Source: Gemmobacter megaterium (GTDB lineage Bacteria > Pseudomonadota > Alphaproteobacteria > Rhodobacterales > Rhodobacteraceae). Taken from it: a stretch of DNA of 49,120 nucleotides. Within the stretch, counting starts at the first letter, position 1. Every line of letters begins with the position of its first letter. Location: positions 1 to 49,120 of the forward strand of contig NZ_FTOT01000013.1 in assembly GCF_900156815.1 (NCBI RefSeq), given 5' to 3'. Both the position numbers and the translations under genes were made by a program. Below the pieces are notes generated by a model. The model was not told the origin of the DNA. It searched no databases and was given only the letters and a program-made list of their open reading frames with translations. Below, in pieces: positions 18,568 to 26,460 of this stretch.

Positions 18568-19635
18568 ATGAAGCCTGAAACCTCCACAGTGTATGATGAA
18601 TCCGACGCGCTCGGCATTTATGCTGAGGAGGTCGAACAGGCGTCCGAGGACGACCTGTGGTTCCTACCCGGTCCGATGGACGACGAGCCGGACTACTTGC
18701 CGCCGGGACCACGGGCCGAACTGCGTGAAACCGAAATCCTCGACGATTGGCGGAAGGCAGAGGGGGGGCAGGCCGCGCGTCTAGCCCGTGTGGCTGGTCG
18801 CGTCGGCGCGCTGGACGACCGGTTGAAGCGCGGACCGGAAGGATGGCGGCATCGGCTGGCGCTGATGGAGGCCGCAGATCTGAGCTGGCACACCGGTGAC
18901 CGCATCAGCCAGGATCGGCTGGCGCTCTGGATCTCGCTGCGCCTGTCCGGTGTCCAGGACGACACGGCGGCGCTGGCGCGGGTCGGGTGGGCGGTTCGGC
19001 GACTGACGGGTGGACCGGGACCGGAGCAGGACTTGGCCGCCTTCCTCGACCGTCGCGACCCCGAGAACATCAGTGATGAGACCGAGCCGTTCGTGGATCG
19101 CGCGAGCGGTTGGCTGGATCTGATGGGGCAGGCCACGGACCTGCACCCGATCACTCGCGCTTGCGCAGGCTTTCACCTCTGGCGCCTCGCGGGGCTCGGG
19201 CAGCACGGTGACCAGATGGAAGCCGCTGTCGTAGCTGCGCGGATCGCTGCCAGCGAGGGGAGAGGCGCAGTCTTCGCGCCTCTGGCCATGGGCGGGGCAG
19301 AGGGGTTACGGGCCGGTGGTTCACCGTCTGATCGTCTGGCGCGCTGGCTCGACGGGATGGAGAAGGCCTGTCTGACCGCGATGCGACAACTTGACGATAT
19401 CGAGGCATGGTCGGCGCGGACGGAAGCCGAAATGATACCGCTCTCGGGCAGGACGCCCCCGGCCTTGCGCGCAGTGCTGACCGAATGGCCGCTCGTCTCT
19501 GCGCCGATGGCCGAGGCCCTGACGGGTGCCAGCCGCGCCGCTGTCCAGCGCAACCTTGCATGGATGCAAGAGCGGAGTCTGATCCGCGAGGTCACAGGGC
19601 AGGGGCGGTTCAGGATGTGGAAGGCAACAAACTGA
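18568..19635 (+). CDS. HTH protein of the DUF1612 / RHE_PE00001 type
   Basis: 355 residues: an acidic N-terminus, a helical central domain (about 90-270) and a C-terminal helix-turn-helix (about 300-352; SAPMAEALTGASRAAVQRNL, then REVTGQGRFRMWK). This layout fits the DUF1612 plus HTH_13 proteins common on rhizobial and rhodobacterial plasmids, whose role is unknown. It is divergent from the serine recombinase. Its last 91 bases recur at 21746-21836, beyond parDE and fic. Confidence 0.7.
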   Translation: MKPETSTVYDESDALGIYAEEVEQASEDDLWFLPGPMDDEPDYLPPGPRAELRETEILDDWRKAEGGQAARLARVAGRVGALDDRLKRGPEGWRHRLALMEAADLSWHTGDRISQDRLALWISLRLSGVQDDTAALARVGWAVRRLTGGPGPEQDLAAFLDRRDPENISDETEPFVDRASGWLDLMGQATDLHPITRACAGFHLWRLAGLGQHGDQMEAAVVAARIAASEGRGAVFAPLAMGGAEGLRAGGSPSDRLARWLDGMEKACLTAMRQLDDIEAWSARTEAEMIPLSGRTPPALRAVLTEWPLVSAPMAEALTGASRAAVQRNLAWMQERSLIREVTGQGRFRMWKATN

Positions 19636-19638
19636 AGG
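19548..19638 (+). repeat. 91-base direct repeat, copy 1 (3' end of the DUF1612-like gene)
   Basis: It matches 21746-21836 with three mismatches in the same orientation. The pair brackets the parDE and fic genes. Confidence 0.9.
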
Positions 19639-19652
19639 GACCGACTGGGGCA

Positions 19653-19952
19653 TTAGCCGTCGGGGAACAGGATTGCCTCGACGTCCATCGCACCATTCAG
19701 GATGTGCAGGATGGTAATGCGGTCAGCCCTGATCCGGTAGAATATCAGGTATCGACCATGCACCCTGCGACGGATGCCGTGATGCTCGTACCGGGACACC
19801 ACCGGCCAGGCTTGCGGCATGTCGGCGATGTCGAGGCAGAGCTGGTAGAGTTCACGCAAGTAACTCAGCGCGCGCGCCGGGTTGTCTCGAGCTATGTAAT
19901 CGCTAATCGCTTCAAGGTCCGCCTCAGCCTCGGCGGTGAGGACGACCTTCAT
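19653..19952 (-). CDS. parE: ParE/RelE-family toxin
   Basis: 99 residues with the RelE/ParE fold signature: VVLTAEAEADLEAISDYIA at the N-terminus, a central RYEHHGIRRRVHGRYLIFYR and the closing ITILHILNGAMDVEAIL. ParE toxins poison DNA gyrase; RelE relatives cut mRNA, and which applies here is a guess from similarity. The start overlaps the antitoxin stop (ATGA, 4 bases), so the two are translated together. It acts as a plasmid-stabilising or element-stabilising unit. Confidence 0.9.
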   Translation of the reverse strand: MKVVLTAEAEADLEAISDYIARDNPARALSYLRELYQLCLDIADMPQAWPVVSRYEHHGIRRRVHGRYLIFYRIRADRITILHILNGAMDVEAILFPDG

Positions 19953-20215
19953 TCCGAGGGCCGACCTGGACCTTCATACTTGCGTTCGAGGCGTGCGACG
20001 ACATCTGCCAGCGGCTTTGTCCGTCCTGCCGCTTCATCGTCGATGCCACGCGTCAATGCCTGGTCCAGCACCGCCAATCGCATCTCGCGCTCCTGGATCA
20101 AACGGATGCCCTCGCGCAGGACCTCGCTTTTCGAGTTGTATCGACCACTCTCGACCAGCTTCGCAACGAAGCTCTCGAGTTTGGGTCCAAGGTCTGCGCT
20201 GATCATGTCGGCCAT
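19949..20215 (-). CDS. parD: ParD-family antitoxin
   Basis: 88 residues: a ribbon-helix-helix N-terminus (ADLGPKLESFVAKLVESGRY, then NSKSEVLREGIRLIQERE) for DNA binding and a charged C-terminal tail that wraps the toxin. It precedes parE in a two-gene operon. A perfect 19-base palindrome 29 bases upstream is its likely operator. Confidence 0.9.
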   Translation of the reverse strand: MADMISADLGPKLESFVAKLVESGRYNSKSEVLREGIRLIQEREMRLAVLDQALTRGIDDEAAGRTKPLADVVARLERKYEGPGRPSE

Positions 20216-20243
20216 CCGTTTCGAGAGATTTCAGCTTAGTTGA

Positions 20244-20262
20244 CTTGATAACAGTTATCAAG
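20244..20262. promoter_or_regulatory. Operator-like palindrome upstream of parDE
   Basis: CTTGATAAC-A-GTTATCAAG, perfect arms of nine bases around one base, 29 bases before the parD start. It fits an autoregulatory ParD site. Confidence 0.7.
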
Positions 20263-20376
20263 GAAATGAGGGGCGACGCGGACAAGTAGCGACCTCGTGC
20301 GCGTGTCTGATCGGTCAGAGGCCGGCAGAACTGAGCGCTCTCCGCCCCACCCTTGGGTGGAATCGGGCCCGCTCGC

Positions 20377-21612
20377 TTATCCTGGCAGCTCCCCGTCAGC
20401 GAACAGGTTCGGGAAGAGGCGCTCCCGGTAGTCGAGAGGGAATGCCAGTCGCACGGGCGTTTTCGGCGAGGCGGATGCCAGGTAGCCGGCTGAGGTCAGC
20501 TTGCTCAGCGTGTTACGCGCCGTGCGCTCGGACGTCTTGAGCACGATCTGTGCCTCGCCGCGTTCGAGCGTGCCATAGCGCAAGACCGCCGAGATGAGAT
20601 CAGGGGCACGCTTGTCATCGATCGTGTCTGCGACCAGTCGCCGATAACGCTTTTCCAGACCCGGAAGGTCGAAGAGCTTGGCCGAGAAGGTGATCTGATC
20701 CAGCGTTACCTTCAGGAACCATTCGCAATAGGTCTTCAGAGCGGCCTCGGACAGATTGCCCCGCCCGTCGCGATCGCCGCGCCGCGGGCTGTCTGCCATG
20801 TCCATCATGCGCTTGTATTCGCCCCGGTCCGCCAGCCCGCGCGCCAATCCGCGGGAGACAGACCAAAGCCCCTGACCTCCGATACCGGCCTCGAGCGCCA
20901 TCGCATGGGACATCAGGCGGCTGACCCGCCCGTTTCCGTCGGGAAACGGATGGATGTAGTTGAGCCGGTGGTGCGCCGTGGCGATGGCGATGATCCGGCC
21001 GCTCGCCGAGCGAGCTGCGATCTGAAACCGCCTGTCGAAATGGTCCATGAAGGCCGCGACCCGACCGGAGGAGGGGGGCAGATGGCGGCCGACAGCGACT
21101 TCGCTGTCACCCTCCTGCCGCATGCGGCCCGGAATGATCGGCTCGATCGTGCCATCCAGGTGTTCGATGCGCCGGAACTCGTCGGGCATCTCGTCGTAGA
21201 AGGTCTTGTGCACCCAGGTGAGGAACGCGACGGACGTGGGCCGGGGCAAGGTGCCTTCCCGATGCATCTTGTCGATCAAGCGCTGGACGATGACATGGGC
21301 GCGGGCTTCAAGTGCAAGGGGCCGCGTCTCGGCTTCCAACTCAGCCCCGGCGAGAGCGCGCTCGATGTCACGCGGGCGCGTGTTGTGCCCCTCGATCAAG
21401 TTCGAGTAGTAGCAGTTCATCACCCTAACCAGGTCAGCCAGTTCGGCCGCACTGTCCGGGTGGAGACCCTGACCGAGGTTTGCTGCCTCGCGCTGGATCT
21501 CGACCGACAGGTCGGCCAAGCTGGCGGGTATGTGCTCCTCGAAGAAGCATGGCTCGATCCTGCCGGGTGTCTCAAACATTCTTTGCCGATCTTCAGACAG
21601 CGTAACTATCAT
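20377..21612 (-). CDS. Fic family protein (probable AMP-transferase), class II with inhibitory motif
   Basis: 411 residues. The catalytic loop HPFPDGNGRVSR (about 220-231) is complete, including the His base and the GNGR anion hole. An inhibitory helix SNLIEGHN (S/T-x3-E-G/N type, about 69-76) precedes the core, so the enzyme is self-inhibited (class II). A C-terminal winged helix (TSERTARNTLSKLTSAGYL) follows. Fic proteins usually transfer AMP to a Thr, Tyr or Ser of a target. It lies beside parDE, inside the same pair of 91-base repeats. The start may instead be Met12. Confidence 0.9.
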   Translation of the reverse strand: MIVTLSEDRQRMFETPGRIEPCFFEEHIPASLADLSVEIQREAANLGQGLHPDSAAELADLVRVMNCYYSNLIEGHNTRPRDIERALAGAELEAETRPLALEARAHVIVQRLIDKMHREGTLPRPTSVAFLTWVHKTFYDEMPDEFRRIEHLDGTIEPIIPGRMRQEGDSEVAVGRHLPPSSGRVAAFMDHFDRRFQIAARSASGRIIAIATAHHRLNYIHPFPDGNGRVSRLMSHAMALEAGIGGQGLWSVSRGLARGLADRGEYKRMMDMADSPRRGDRDGRGNLSEAALKTYCEWFLKVTLDQITFSAKLFDLPGLEKRYRRLVADTIDDKRAPDLISAVLRYGTLERGEAQIVLKTSERTARNTLSKLTSAGYLASASPKTPVRLAFPLDYRERLFPNLFADGELPG

Positions 21613-21982
21613 CCTCTCTTACCCCTTATTGACCCTCGCGGGTAGAGTTTTGCCGAAGTTCCTTGCCGATCTTTGGTGCCGATGTCCGCACCGTTAAATG
21701 TGGGGCATTCGCCGCCTCAGTTTGCACCAGTCGCGCGGCCATCGCGCGCAACCTTGCATGGATGCAAGAGCGGGGTCTGATCCGCGAGGTCACAGGGCAA
21801 GGGCGGTTCAGGATGTGGAAGGCGACAAACTGAAGGTTAGCGTGGGTGTCACCGGCTCACTCGGCAGCAGCGATGACCGCGAGCACGCGGCAGGGCGCGC
21901 AGATAATCATGAACACTTAATGCATTTGTTGCACTTATTTCATATATGGTGGTAGAGAACAGAAACCGGAGAGGAGACCACC
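21613..21982. other. Gap with duplicated gene end and promoter of the HTH antitoxin
   Basis: It holds the second copy of the 91-base repeat (21746-21836), that is, the leftover 3' end of a DUF1612-like gene, and then an AT-rich stretch (about 21905-21960) that should contain the promoter of the following operon. No intact gene. Confidence 0.65.
21746..21836 (+). repeat. 91-base direct repeat, copy 2 (orphan DUF1612-like gene end)
   Basis: Copy of 19548-19638 with three mismatches; weaker similarity extends about 20 bases further upstream. Only the tail of the gene is present, so it is a remnant. Confidence 0.88.
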
Positions 21983-22447
21983 ATGAACATGCTGGCACAC
22001 CGACATCTTCCGCCCACGCCGCAGGACGCAGCGATTGCGCGCGTCTCTGGCCAGGCATTGTCACGCTTCGCCCAAGCGCGCGTGCCGTTGAAGCTTCGTG
22101 TGACGGACCCCGAGCAGATGGAGCCGATCGAGCTTCCTGCGGGCGCCGTATCGCTGCTCATGGAAATCCTCGAGACGATGGCAGCGGGGCGGGGGGTCAC
22201 AATCATCCCCGAGAACGCCGAACTCTCGACCGTACAGGCCGCCGAGGTTCTGAACGTCTCGCGTCCGTTCCTGATCAAGCTGCTCGAGGATGGTGCCATA
22301 CCGCATCGGAAGGTCGGCAAGCATCGCCGCGTCCGCATGGAAGACGTGATGTCCTACAAGGCCGCGATTGATACCGAGCGTGAAGCTGTGCTCGATCAAC
22401 TGGCCGCCGACGCTCAAGAGCAGGACATGGGCTACAGCTCGAAATGA
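21983..22447 (+). CDS. Excisionase-like HTH antitoxin, partner of a PIN toxin
   Basis: 154 residues with a strong ribosome-binding site (GGAGAGGAG) before the ATG. Residues about 80-128 form a MerR/excisionase-type helix-turn-helix (ELSTVQAAEVLNVSRPFLIK, then LLEDGAIPHRKVGKHRRVR), preceded by a helical N-terminal region. Proteins like this form type II toxin-antitoxin pairs with a downstream PIN-domain RNase. The stop overlaps the start of such a gene by ATGA, but that gene is broken by an IS, so this antitoxin is now an orphan. Confidence 0.8.
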   Translation: MNMLAHRHLPPTPQDAAIARVSGQALSRFAQARVPLKLRVTDPEQMEPIELPAGAVSLLMEILETMAAGRGVTIIPENAELSTVQAAEVLNVSRPFLIKLLEDGAIPHRKVGKHRRVRMEDVMSYKAAIDTEREAVLDQLAADAQEQDMGYSSK

Positions 22448-22544
22448 GCCAGGACACGGTCTGAACTGATGCGGTGGATGCCCCCACCCAGCGGCATCTC
22501 GTATGCCATGATTGTTCCATCGGAACCGAACGGAGGGCACATCG

Positions 22545-23561
22545 ATGACGACACCAATCAGCATGCTGGCGATCGACCTGGCGAAGGGCAGCTTCCAGGT
22601 CTGCGCTGTCGGCGCGGATGGGGCGGTTCTCTATAACCGCGTGCTATCGCGCACACGGCTGGCGGTGCTTCTGGCCGAGCAACCGGCCTGCGTGGTGGCG
22701 ATGGAGGCTTGCGCGACGTCGCATCATTGGGGCCGGGTTGCGCAAGGGCACGGCCATGAGGTGCGGCTCGTGCCGGCGGCCTACGTGAAGCCGTTTGTGA
22801 AGCGCCAGAAGAACGACCGCGCGGACGCGGAAGCCATCGCAGAGGCGGCTTCGCGTCCGACCATGCGCTTTGTTGCGGTGAAGAGCGTCGAGACCCAGGG
22901 TCGGGCGGTGGCGTTCCGGACGCACCAATGCCTGGTCCGGCAGCGCACGCAACTGATCAACGCGCTCCGAGGACATCTGGCCGAGTTCGGGCTTGTGGCG
23001 CCGAAGGGGCCTGCGAGCCTGAAGGTGCTCGAGAGCGCGCTGGCCGACGAGACCAGCACGTTGCCCGACGCGGTCCGGCAGATGGGCGCGATCTATCTCG
23101 AGCAGATCGCGCGGCTCACGGAAACGATCGAACGGCTGGCGGCCGAGTTGGAGACAGCCTCGAAGATGGACCCGGCGCTTCGGCGGCTTCGCACCATCCC
23201 GGGGATCGGCCCCGTCATTGCGGGGGCGGTGGCGGCGTTTGCCCCTGATCTCGACACGTTCGACAGCGGACGGAACTTCGCCGCCTGGCTCGGCCTCGTG
23301 CCACGGCAAAGGTCCACGGGCGGCAAGGTGAAGCTGGGCTCGGTCAGCAAGATGGGCCAGACCGACATCCGCCGGCTGCTGATCGTCGGAGCGATGAGCG
23401 TGATCCGATGGGTGGTCCGCAAGGGCGGCAGCGCGAACAGCTGGCTCGCCGCTCTCGTGGCGCGCAAGCCGAAGATGGTCGCCGCCGTGGCGCTGGCGAA
23501 CAAGATGGCCCGGACGATCTGGGCGGTGACGACGAAGCAGGAGGACTACAGGATGGCGTGA
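22545..23561 (+). CDS. IS110/IS1111-type DEDD transposase
   Basis: 338 residues from ATG with GGAGG eight bases upstream. N-terminal RuvC-like DEDD domain: Asp in MLAIDLAKGSFQV, Glu in VVAMEACATSHHWG, and the Asp pair in KNDRADAEAIAEAA. A coiled-coil linker follows, then the Tnp_20-type domain with IPGIGPVIAGAVAAF and the catalytic-Ser region PRQRSTGGKVKLGSVSKMGQ. IS110 enzymes are guided by a bridge RNA and move without classical inverted-repeat ends. The protein is complete. Confidence 0.93.
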   Translation: MTTPISMLAIDLAKGSFQVCAVGADGAVLYNRVLSRTRLAVLLAEQPACVVAMEACATSHHWGRVAQGHGHEVRLVPAAYVKPFVKRQKNDRADAEAIAEAASRPTMRFVAVKSVETQGRAVAFRTHQCLVRQRTQLINALRGHLAEFGLVAPKGPASLKVLESALADETSTLPDAVRQMGAIYLEQIARLTETIERLAAELETASKMDPALRRLRTIPGIGPVIAGAVAAFAPDLDTFDSGRNFAAWLGLVPRQRSTGGKVKLGSVSKMGQTDIRRLLIVGAMSVIRWVVRKGGSANSWLAALVARKPKMVAAVALANKMARTIWAVTTKQEDYRMA

Positions 23562-23842
23562 CCCCATTCCCTGAGAAAGGACGAGGGCACGGCATGGCCG
23601 CAAGGCCGGGGTGAGCGATCGACGAGGAGTAGGCGACACGGACTTCGAAGTTCAAGGCGGGAGATTCAGACCCGGCGCTCGAGCGCTTGCAGCTCTCTGA
23701 ACCGATGTGAACCCGGCCTTCCGAACAGCATACCGGCCCGTGGCGTCATCGAAGGCCACGCTCAGAGGCCTGACACACGTCCGATCGAAGACCTCGCCAA
23801 AAGATCGAAGATCATGCTTGCCAAACAGGGGGCATCCACACA
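23562..23842 (+). other. Non-coding 3' end of the IS1111-like element, candidate bridge-RNA region
   Basis: 280 bases without a credible ORF between the transposase stop and the right subterminal repeat. In IS1111-group elements the guide (bridge) RNA is encoded in the non-coding end downstream of the transposase. No RNA boundaries can be fixed by eye. Confidence 0.45.
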
Positions 23843-24006
23843 CGCCCCATCCGCTCCGATTGCGCAGACCTGGAAGCTGCCCTTCGCCAGGTCGATCGCC
23901 AGCATGCTGATTGGTGTCGTCATCGATGTGCCCTCCGTTCGGTTCCGATGGAACAATCATGGCATACGAGATGCCGCTGGGTGGGGGCATCCACCGCATC
24001 AGTTCA
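23843..24006 (-). mobile_element. Inverted left-end fragment of a second IS1111-like copy
   Basis: These 164 bases are the reverse complement of 22462-22625, with three mismatches, all close together in the transposase codons. They include the left end, the start codon and the first 27 or so codons of the transposase. The result is that both outer borders of the whole insertion are left ends. Confidence 0.9.
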
Positions 24007-24127
24007 GTCCTGTTCGATGCGAACGTCGCCACGGTTGCCGATCTGGAGCAGTTCGCCGACTTGCTTTGATCCCGGAACTCCCCTGACTGAATACGTTCTG
24101 GCCAGAGTTGCGGCACCGGATCCCTCG

Positions 24128-24970
24128 TCACCGCGAAATTTCGCCTGCCAGGACTGCACGCCCGTGGACCGCAAGCGTCGCAGTGAACCTCGGGCAACCG
24201 AACTGCCGGATCACGGCGGCAATGCGCGCATCGTACGCGGCTTGCCCGATGACGCGACACAGGTCTGACGCGTGAAACTGGCGGTTCGAGCTTGGCGCAG
24301 CCTTGATCTGTTCGTGCAGTTCGCGCTCTCGTGGCTCTTGAACCGGCTGTGGAGCGGGGAGAGCCGGTGGGCGCGTCGCTTCTCCAGGCGAGGTACGCCA
24401 CCGGCGCATGAAGCCGAGCAGGAAACCGGCCGGAACCTTGCTGTTCCCGCGTGCCCGGTTGAAGGCAAGGAATCGTTCCCAGATCACTTGCGTGTCGACG
24501 TTCCAGCAGGGTAGGGCGCTCTTCGCGGCCTTGATCAGCTCGGCCCAGCATGTTCGGAATACGTTCGAGCAACCGTCAATGTTGATCTGTCCTGTGAATA
24601 TAGTTTTGTTAGATTCCTCTCTAGATAGCGATGTGTCGCCTCCGTCTGACACGAGATCGAGGGTCTGTTCGCCGTCGTCAAAGGCCGCGAAGCGGAAAAG
24701 CCAGGGGGCGAACTTGCCGTTCGACTTCTCGCGCTCAAGCTTCAGTTCGGAAGTTTCAAGCTCACTCAGCAGAACGCTCAGGTACTGGCGCGAGACGCCC
24801 ATCTTCGCTGCCAGAGAGGACAGGGTGAAGGCAGCCGTGCCGCGGGGCAGGCCGTTATACCCGTCTTTCCATGCTATTCCGTCGAGGATGAGCGTGGCCA
24901 GCTTGTGCGCCGAAACCGAGAGGTCAGTCTGCGTGATCCGCCTGAGGATCAGGCCAGTCGTTGGTTCCAT
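24128..24970 (-). CDS. Winged-helix DNA-binding plasmid protein, function unknown
   Basis: 280 residues from ATG with AGGAGA at good spacing. Residues about 45-75 form a helix-turn-helix (TAAFTLSSLAAKMGVSRQYL, SVLLSELETSELKLE). The rest is basic with a Pro-rich linker (about 205-225) and a second small helical part at the C-terminus. It could be a regulator or a replication-type protein; two strong inverted repeats lie within 130 bases upstream. I recognise no named family. Confidence 0.6.
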   Translation of the reverse strand: MEPTTGLILRRITQTDLSVSAHKLATLILDGIAWKDGYNGLPRGTAAFTLSSLAAKMGVSRQYLSVLLSELETSELKLEREKSNGKFAPWLFRFAAFDDGEQTLDLVSDGGDTSLSREESNKTIFTGQINIDGCSNVFRTCWAELIKAAKSALPCWNVDTQVIWERFLAFNRARGNSKVPAGFLLGFMRRWRTSPGEATRPPALPAPQPVQEPRERELHEQIKAAPSSNRQFHASDLCRVIGQAAYDARIAAVIRQFGCPRFTATLAVHGRAVLAGEISR

Positions 24971-25021
24971 GGTCGTATCTCCTAAGAGACGAAGCCATGT
25001 CGAGAGCAAACAACATTATTG

Positions 25022-25042
25022 CCAGCAAAAACACTTTGCTGG
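25022..25042. promoter_or_regulatory. Inverted repeat upstream of the winged-helix gene
   Basis: Perfect 8-base arms CCAGCAAA and TTTGCTGG around a 5-base centre, 51 bases before the minus-strand start at 24970. Probably an operator or part of the leader. Confidence 0.5.
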
Positions 25043-25061
25043 TTGCAGAGGTTCGGACACT

Positions 25062-25100
25062 GCGCTAGAAGAACCGTGTTCAGGGGTTTTTTTCTAGCGC
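25062..25100. promoter_or_regulatory. Second, longer inverted repeat upstream of the winged-helix gene
   Basis: 9-base arms GCGCTAGAA (25062-25070) and TTCTAGCGC (25092-25100) with an A/T-rich, partly paired interior including a run of seven T. It may be a hairpin in a leader, a terminator, or a binding site. Confidence 0.45.
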
Positions 25101-25207
25101 GGCGTCAGGCTTCTCGGTCTGGCGTCGTTTCCCTTTTTTGGGGTGATGCACTGCCTCCGGTGCAAGTTGATCGGAGCGGGCCAGTGTTACGCTGGCGCGC
25201 ACGGGGT

Positions 25208-25861
25208 TCAGTATCGGACCTCTTCGAAGCCGTAGTTTCCTTCATGGTCGCGCCAATCGACGAAGACCGAGCGATAACTCACCCAACCACAGTGCTCGGG
25301 ACGGGGCAGAAGCGAGGCAGGTGGAACAGCCCCCACGCTCGAGCGCTGCCAGCGATAATCGCCCTGCACACCGTAGGAGCCGAGCCTGGTCGAGTCGTAG
25401 CGGATGCAATCACCGTCACGATCCTGATGTTGGCTGAACTGGATATGGTAGACGCGGATGCTCCGAACGAAGTCAAAGGCGCTGCCGGAGATGTCTATAT
25501 CCGCACGCTCATCGGCCTGCGCCAACACGAACGGAACTGTCGCATCCGCGACGCTGCTCCCAGGCGCAGCCCGGAAAGTGATATCGTAGAGGCGCTCCAT
25601 CGGCGATAGTGGGGCAGGGGCATCAAACGAGGCTCCCATTGGGCAACGCCAGATCTGCAGCGGCGGCTCGACGGGCCAAGGCGTGATCCTGCGGATGAAA
25701 ACAGCCCGCGCATGTGCACAGGGCGCAGATGCTGGCCAGCCGCCCGCGAGGCACAGGAGGATGGCGCAGTCGACCTGGTAGCCCTGCGCAGAAGCGGGCT
25801 CCGGCGTGACCATCGCGAGCGCGAGCCCGGCTGTTGCGAGTGACGTCAACGGATGCTTCAT
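25208..25861 (-). CDS. Exported hypothetical protein
   Basis: 217 residues from ATG at 25859-25861, preceded by GGGAG. A signal peptide is evident (MKHPLTSLATAGLALAMVTP, cleavage near PASAQG). The mature part begins YQVDCAILLCLAGGWPASAPC and has several Cys that could pair in the periplasm, then a Trp/Arg/Pro stretch (RRITPWPVEPPLQIWRC) and a C-terminal beta-rich region. I believe relatives occur on conjugative plasmids of this group but know no function. Confidence 0.7.
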   Translation of the reverse strand: MKHPLTSLATAGLALAMVTPEPASAQGYQVDCAILLCLAGGWPASAPCAHARAVFIRRITPWPVEPPLQIWRCPMGASFDAPAPLSPMERLYDITFRAAPGSSVADATVPFVLAQADERADIDISGSAFDFVRSIRVYHIQFSQHQDRDGDCIRYDSTRLGSYGVQGDYRWQRSSVGAVPPASLLPRPEHCGWVSYRSVFVDWRDHEGNYGFEEVRY

Positions 25862-26055
25862 GTATCGACTCCCTGCGAAATTGGTCGCTCGATACGATAC
25901 AACATGCACGACTACAACCTGATTTGAACAACAGCGATGTTGCGAGATCGCAGGGCAACTCAGGTGATCCGGCACGGAGCGTTCGACGTCTCGTCCTGAA
26001 CGCCCCGAACCCGGCGGGTTGTCTCGCCGGGGCCGAGGGGGAGACCCCGTTCTTT

Positions 26056-26460
26056 TCAGAACGGGATCTCGTCGTCGCGGTCGACCAGCTCGGGGTTTTC
26101 GGTCTCGGCCGACTTCGGGCGGCTCAGGAAGTCGACCTTCTCGGCGATGATCTCGCAGCCGTAGCGGTCGTTCCCCATGCTATCGATCCACTTGGTGTAG
26201 TGGATGCGGCCGTGGACGAGGACCTTCATGCCCTTTTCGCAATGCTCCGCGACCGTCTTGCCGAGACCGTTGAAGCAGATGATGCGGTGCCATTCCGTGT
26301 CCATGACCCGGTAGCCGTTTTCGTCGCGCAGGACGCGACCTTCCGAGAGGCGGGGGCGGGAGGTGGCGAGGCTGAAGTTGGTGATCTTGGTGCCGCCCTG
26401 GGTGGTGCGGACTTCGGGGGTCTGACCGATGTTGCCGGCGAGGATGACGATGTTCTGCAT
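26056..26460 (-). CDS. ssb: Single-stranded DNA-binding protein
   Basis: 134 residues from ATG after AGGAG. OB-fold features are present: MQNIVILAGNIGQTPEVRTT, NFSLATSR, TEWHRIICFNGLGKTVAEHC, KGMKVLVHGRIHYTKW. The C-terminal acidic tip is DDEIPF, which recruits replication and repair partners. The linker is very short compared with chromosomal SSB (about 170 residues), typical of plasmid-coded forms used during replication or transfer. Confidence 0.93.
   Translation of the reverse strand: MQNIVILAGNIGQTPEVRTTQGGTKITNFSLATSRPRLSEGRVLRDENGYRVMDTEWHRIICFNGLGKTVAEHCEKGMKVLVHGRIHYTKWIDSMGNDRYGCEIIAEKVDFLSRPKSAETENPELVDRDDEIPF

Larger units (their letters stand above)
22462..23842 (+). mobile_element. 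IS110-family (IS1111-like) insertion sequence, essentially complete
   Basis: The left end TGAACTGATGCGG abuts the PIN gene. Subterminal inverted repeats GTGGATGCCCCC (22474-22485) and GGGGGCATCCAC (23828-23839) fit the IS1111 group. It holds one transposase gene and a long non-coding 3' part. It is joined at its right side to an inverted fragment of a second copy. Confidence 0.82.
22444..24024 (+). pseudogene. PIN-domain toxin gene split by an IS110-type element and truncated
   Basis: The start ATG overlaps the antitoxin stop. Six codons (MSQDTV, 22444-22461) precede the IS. Past the IS, from 24007, the frame resumes as V-LFDANV; VLFDANV is the typical first strand and first acidic residue (Asp) of PIN RNases. 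A GTC triplet is shared by both flanks (22459-22461 and 24007-24009). Beyond DANV the sequence no longer resembles PIN and meets a stop at about 24070, so the rest of the gene is lost as well. Confidence 0.7.

Noticed and set aside
21698..21955. 85-codon plus-strand open frame after the fic gene
   Set aside because: It runs through the 91-base repeat in a different frame from the DUF1612-like gene, so it is not a gene.
23762..23956. 64-codon minus-strand frame resembling a transposase N-terminus
   Set aside because: It is the inverted IS1111 fragment; only about 27 codons match the transposase, the rest is unrelated.
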